Shown piece by piece: positions 7,337-9,041 of a DNA stretch of 9,041 nt. A model generated the notes under the pieces. It saw only the letters and a list, made by a program, of their open reading frames with translations, made no database searches and was not told the DNA's origin. This DNA is from Cyanobacteriota bacterium (lineage in GTDB: Bacteria; Cyanobacteriota; Cyanobacteriia; Phormidesmidales; Phormidesmidaceae). Made by a program: the position numbers and the translations under genes. Position 1 is the stretch's first letter; each line of letters starts with the position of its first letter. The stretch spans positions 1 through 9,041 of the forward strand of contig JAIXUR010000639.1 of NCBI GenBank assembly GCA_027483425.1. The letters are read 5' to 3'.

Positions 7337-9041
7337 CTAAGCAAACAATAGTTGTGCTGTGTTGCCGCCAGCCAGGTTGAGCCCGATATTGTTAGCCGTT
7401 AGTCCGCTGACATGGCGCAGTTCCAGCAGCAATTGACCCGAGCCAAACCCGTCATTGTTGGCAACGCCATCACCCGAGCGAAAGAAGGTGCTGCTGCCAT
7501 GGCTGACCACATCAATAGCGGCGATTCCCTCAAATTGCAGGCGATCGCCGCCCGCACCTGCTGTGAACTGCTTCACCACATCGCTGCCATCACCGGAGCG
7601 ATAAATTACGGTGTCAATGGCGCGATCGCGCCCTAGATAGAGCATGTCATCACCTGCGCCGCCTACTAGAATGTCAGCTCCGGTGCCGCCATGGAGAACA
7701 TCATTACCTTCACCACCGCGAAGGATATCCTTACCACTGAGCCCGTACAATCGGTCATTCCCGGCTTGACCATTGATCACATCGTCGGAGCCATTAAACC
7801 CAAAGACTGTATTATCCAGATCATTCAGGAAGGTGACGGTATTGCGGTTGAATACCACATTGCGGACATCATCGGCATTGAACACATCAAAGCTATCCTG
7901 GAAGCTGGTTTGACCATCAAATAAGATGTTGCCCAAATCAACAGAAGCACCTGTGGATTGAGTCAGGTTTTCCAGGTTTTCCAGTTGGAAATTTTTCAAC
8001 AATGCTTGAGTAGTGGGATTGCCCTCAAAGCTAACCAGTAAATCATCGCCTTTTTGAGTCAGCAGAAGATTTTTGGCAACTAAATCTTTGCCTTCGAACT
8101 GAATCGTATCGACTTCCTGGATGACTTCGGGACTGGGATTCACACCGCGTCCGATGCCTTGAAAGTCGATCGCAGTGCGCTGTTGCCCTTGCCGGACGAC
8201 AAAATTGCGTTGTTCACCTGCACCAACCCACTGATCTGAAGCATCCAATGAACCACCGACTTCATTGTCGAAAATCACTAGCGTGTCAGAGGGTTGAGTG
8301 GTGCTGACGGCATAGCCCAGACCGGGTGTGAGCGTGAGGGTGATGCTTTCGCTGGGGTCGAACAATTGATCATCCAGCAGTTGAATCAGTACGTTGCCAA
8401 ACACGCTTCCGGTGGGGATGACCACACTGCCGGAAAGCGGCGCAAAGTCCTGACCCGCAGTTGCGGTGCCGCTGATCGTGTAGTTGATTGTGGTATCGAC
8501 CAGTGGCCCGCGATCTAGGACAATTTGTGCAATAAGAGTGCGGCTGGGATTTTCGCTAACGCTGCTAGGCAGAAAGATCCGGGCGACGGGTACCGGGATC
8601 TCGGTGATGTCAGGGGTGCCAAAGGTGCCAATGTTGACCGGGCTATTGGTGGCAACGTTGCTATCGAAGCTGAGTCCGCTGATGGTCAAACGACCATCGC
8701 GATTGAAGATGGCACCGCCAACCCCCTGCCCATTTTGAAAACCCGTACCTCCAATCGCCCGGTTGCCAACAAAGCGGCTATTGACGATCGTGATGTCACC
8801 TGCGTTATTGAAGATGGCACCCCCTAGACCGGCACCGCCGCCACCCTGACCGCCCCTGCCGCCAGCACCTGGGCTGTCGCCTAAAAAGGTGACTTGACCA
8901 TTACCCCCTGGCGTGCCAAAGCCGCCGTTGCCGCCAAAGGTTCCTGCCGTACCGCCGCCAGCGCCAGTTCCGCCCGTCCCCGCTTGACCGGTTAGCACAT
9001 TGGCACCGCCACCACCACCGCCACCGCCGCCGCCACCGCCA
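7337..9041 (-). CDS. RTX/Calx-beta exoprotein with Pmp-like beta-helix motifs, type I secretion substrate (5' end outside window)
   Basis: The visible part is 567 codons plus one base; the frame is open to the right edge, so the N-terminus is missing. Residue numbers here count from the GTG at 8998, used only as a reference point. Twelve glycines plus Ala-Asn precede it. Residues 1-58 are Gly-rich. Two beta-helix motifs follow: GGAIFNN...FVGN (59-79) and GGAIFNR...FDSN (94-114), the GGAI/FxxN pattern of polymorphic outer-membrane proteins. A Calx-beta domain spans about 135-248 (SEN, ATAGQDF, DPSESITLTL, FDNE), a calcium-binding beta sandwich. Residues 250-360 are an unassigned beta-rich linker. 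Six RTX nonapeptides lie at 400-453, binding calcium after export. The C-terminus (461-553: SGDGSDVV, FEGIAAIDVV, ELRHVSG, NTAQLLFA) is the kind seen on cyanobacterial ABC/MFP/TolC-exported proteins. It is probably a surface or extracellular adhesin or matrix protein; no catalytic motif is visible. It lies 236 bp upstream of the giant LamG gene on the same strand. Confidence 0.93.
   Translation of the reverse strand, partial: GGGGGGGGGGGGANVLTGQAGTGGTGAGGGTAGTFGGNGGFGTPGGNGQVTFLGDSPGAGGRGGQGGGGAGLGGAIFNNAGDITIVNSRFVGNRAIGGTGFQNGQGVGGAIFNRDGRLTISGLSFDSNVATNSPVNIGTFGTPDITEIPVPVARIFLPSSVSENPSRTLIAQIVLDRGPLVDTTINYTISGTATAGQDFAPLSGSVVIPTGSVFGNVLIQLLDDQLFDPSESITLTLTPGLGYAVSTTQPSDTLVIFDNEVGGSLDASDQWVGAGEQRNFVVRQGQQRTAIDFQGIGRGVNPSPEVIQEVDTIQFEGKDLVAKNLLLTQKGDDLLVSFEGNPTTQALLKNFQLENLENLTQSTGASVDLGNILFDGQTSFQDSFDVFNADDVRNVVFNRNTVTFLNDLDNTVFGFNGSDDVINGQAGNDRLYGLSGKDILRGGEGNDVLHGGTGADILVGGAGDDMLYLGRDRAIDTVIYRSGDGSDVVKQFTAGAGGDRLQFEGIAAIDVVSHGSSTFFRSGDGVANNDGFGSGQLLLELRHVSGLTANNIGLNLAGGNTAQLLFA
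7640..7801 (-). repeat. Six tandem RTX (hemolysin-type calcium-binding) nonapeptides
   Basis: Six consecutive nine-residue units: GFNGSDDVI, NGQAGNDRL, YGLSGKDIL, RGGEGNDVL, HGGTGADIL, VGGAGDDML. The last three follow the GGxGxDxLx consensus exactly; the first three are degenerate at the first glycine pair. Such arrays fold into a calcium-loaded parallel beta-roll outside the cell. Six units is a short array compared with large RTX adhesins. Confidence 0.9.
8255..8596 (-). other. Calx-beta domain in the RTX protein
   Basis: About 114 residues with the usual Calx-beta order: an acidic SEN near the first strand, the NYTISGTATAGQDF turn, SGSVVIPTGS, the DDQLFDPSESITLTL calcium-binding strand, and a closing LVIFDNE. 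Candidate calcium ligands are the Glu of SEN, the Asp of GQDF, the Asp/Glu of DPSES and the Asp/Asn of FDNE. Confidence 0.85.
9002..9040 (-). repeat. Polyglycine GGY codon tract at the window edge
   Basis: Twelve consecutive GGC/GGT codons followed by GCC, in frame with the RTX protein and running to the end of the window, so its true length is unknown. It continues the Gly-rich region encoded at about 8825-8998. It acts as a flexible linker or part of a Gly-rich repeat domain; the simple triplet repeat could change length without shifting frame. Confidence 0.8.

Noticed and set aside
7640..7801. CRISPR-like array from the periodic sequence in the RTX region
   Set aside because: The 27-base period is the nine-codon RTX unit; repeats are degenerate at DNA level and there are no unique spacers.
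8998..8998. GTG at 8998 as the true start of the RTX protein
   Set aside because: The frame stays open upstream with twelve glycines continuing the Gly-rich domain to the window edge, and no ribosome binding site precedes it.

Overview
This window looks like chromosomal DNA from a cyanobacterium, probably a filamentous Leptolyngbya/Nodosilinea-type lineage, though the genus is a guess. The clearest sign is the octamer GCGATCGC (HIP1, the hallmark repeat of many cyanobacterial genomes), read at ten places (407, 1357, 1566, 1609, 3963, 4451, 5367, 6652, 7541 and 7622), where chance predicts about 0.14. The C-terminal secretion module of the RTX protein at the right end is also typical of cyanobacterial type I secretion substrates.

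Layout: (1) 13-1218, plus strand, is a complete FAD-dependent aromatic-ring monooxygenase of the UbiH/PHBH superfamily. (2) It converges on a giant minus-strand gene, 1272-7100, encoding a 1942-residue protein; only 53 bp separate the stop codons, and a perfect 12-bp hairpin (1200-1229) overlaps the monooxygenase stop. (3) A 236-bp spacer (7101-7336) holds the ribosome binding site of the giant gene and several inverted repeats. (4) 7337-9041, minus strand, is the 3' part of a secreted RTX-type protein: glycine-rich region, Pmp-like beta-helix motifs, Calx-beta domain, six RTX nonapeptides and a C-terminal secretion module. Its start lies beyond the right edge.

The most remarkable gene is the 1942-residue protein. 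It has a beta-rich, propeller-like N-terminal third, a coiled-coil middle, then a LamG jelly-roll that appears to be split twice by two complete LamG domains, and finally about 600 residues matching no family I can name. That last part has two glycine-rich alternating segments suggestive of a beta-barrel or pore-forming module. It has no signal peptide and no RTX repeats, yet it sits downstream of, and in the same direction as, a type I secretion substrate. The pair may be an adhesion or exoprotein locus, but that is inference. The monooxygenase shows no evident functional link to it.
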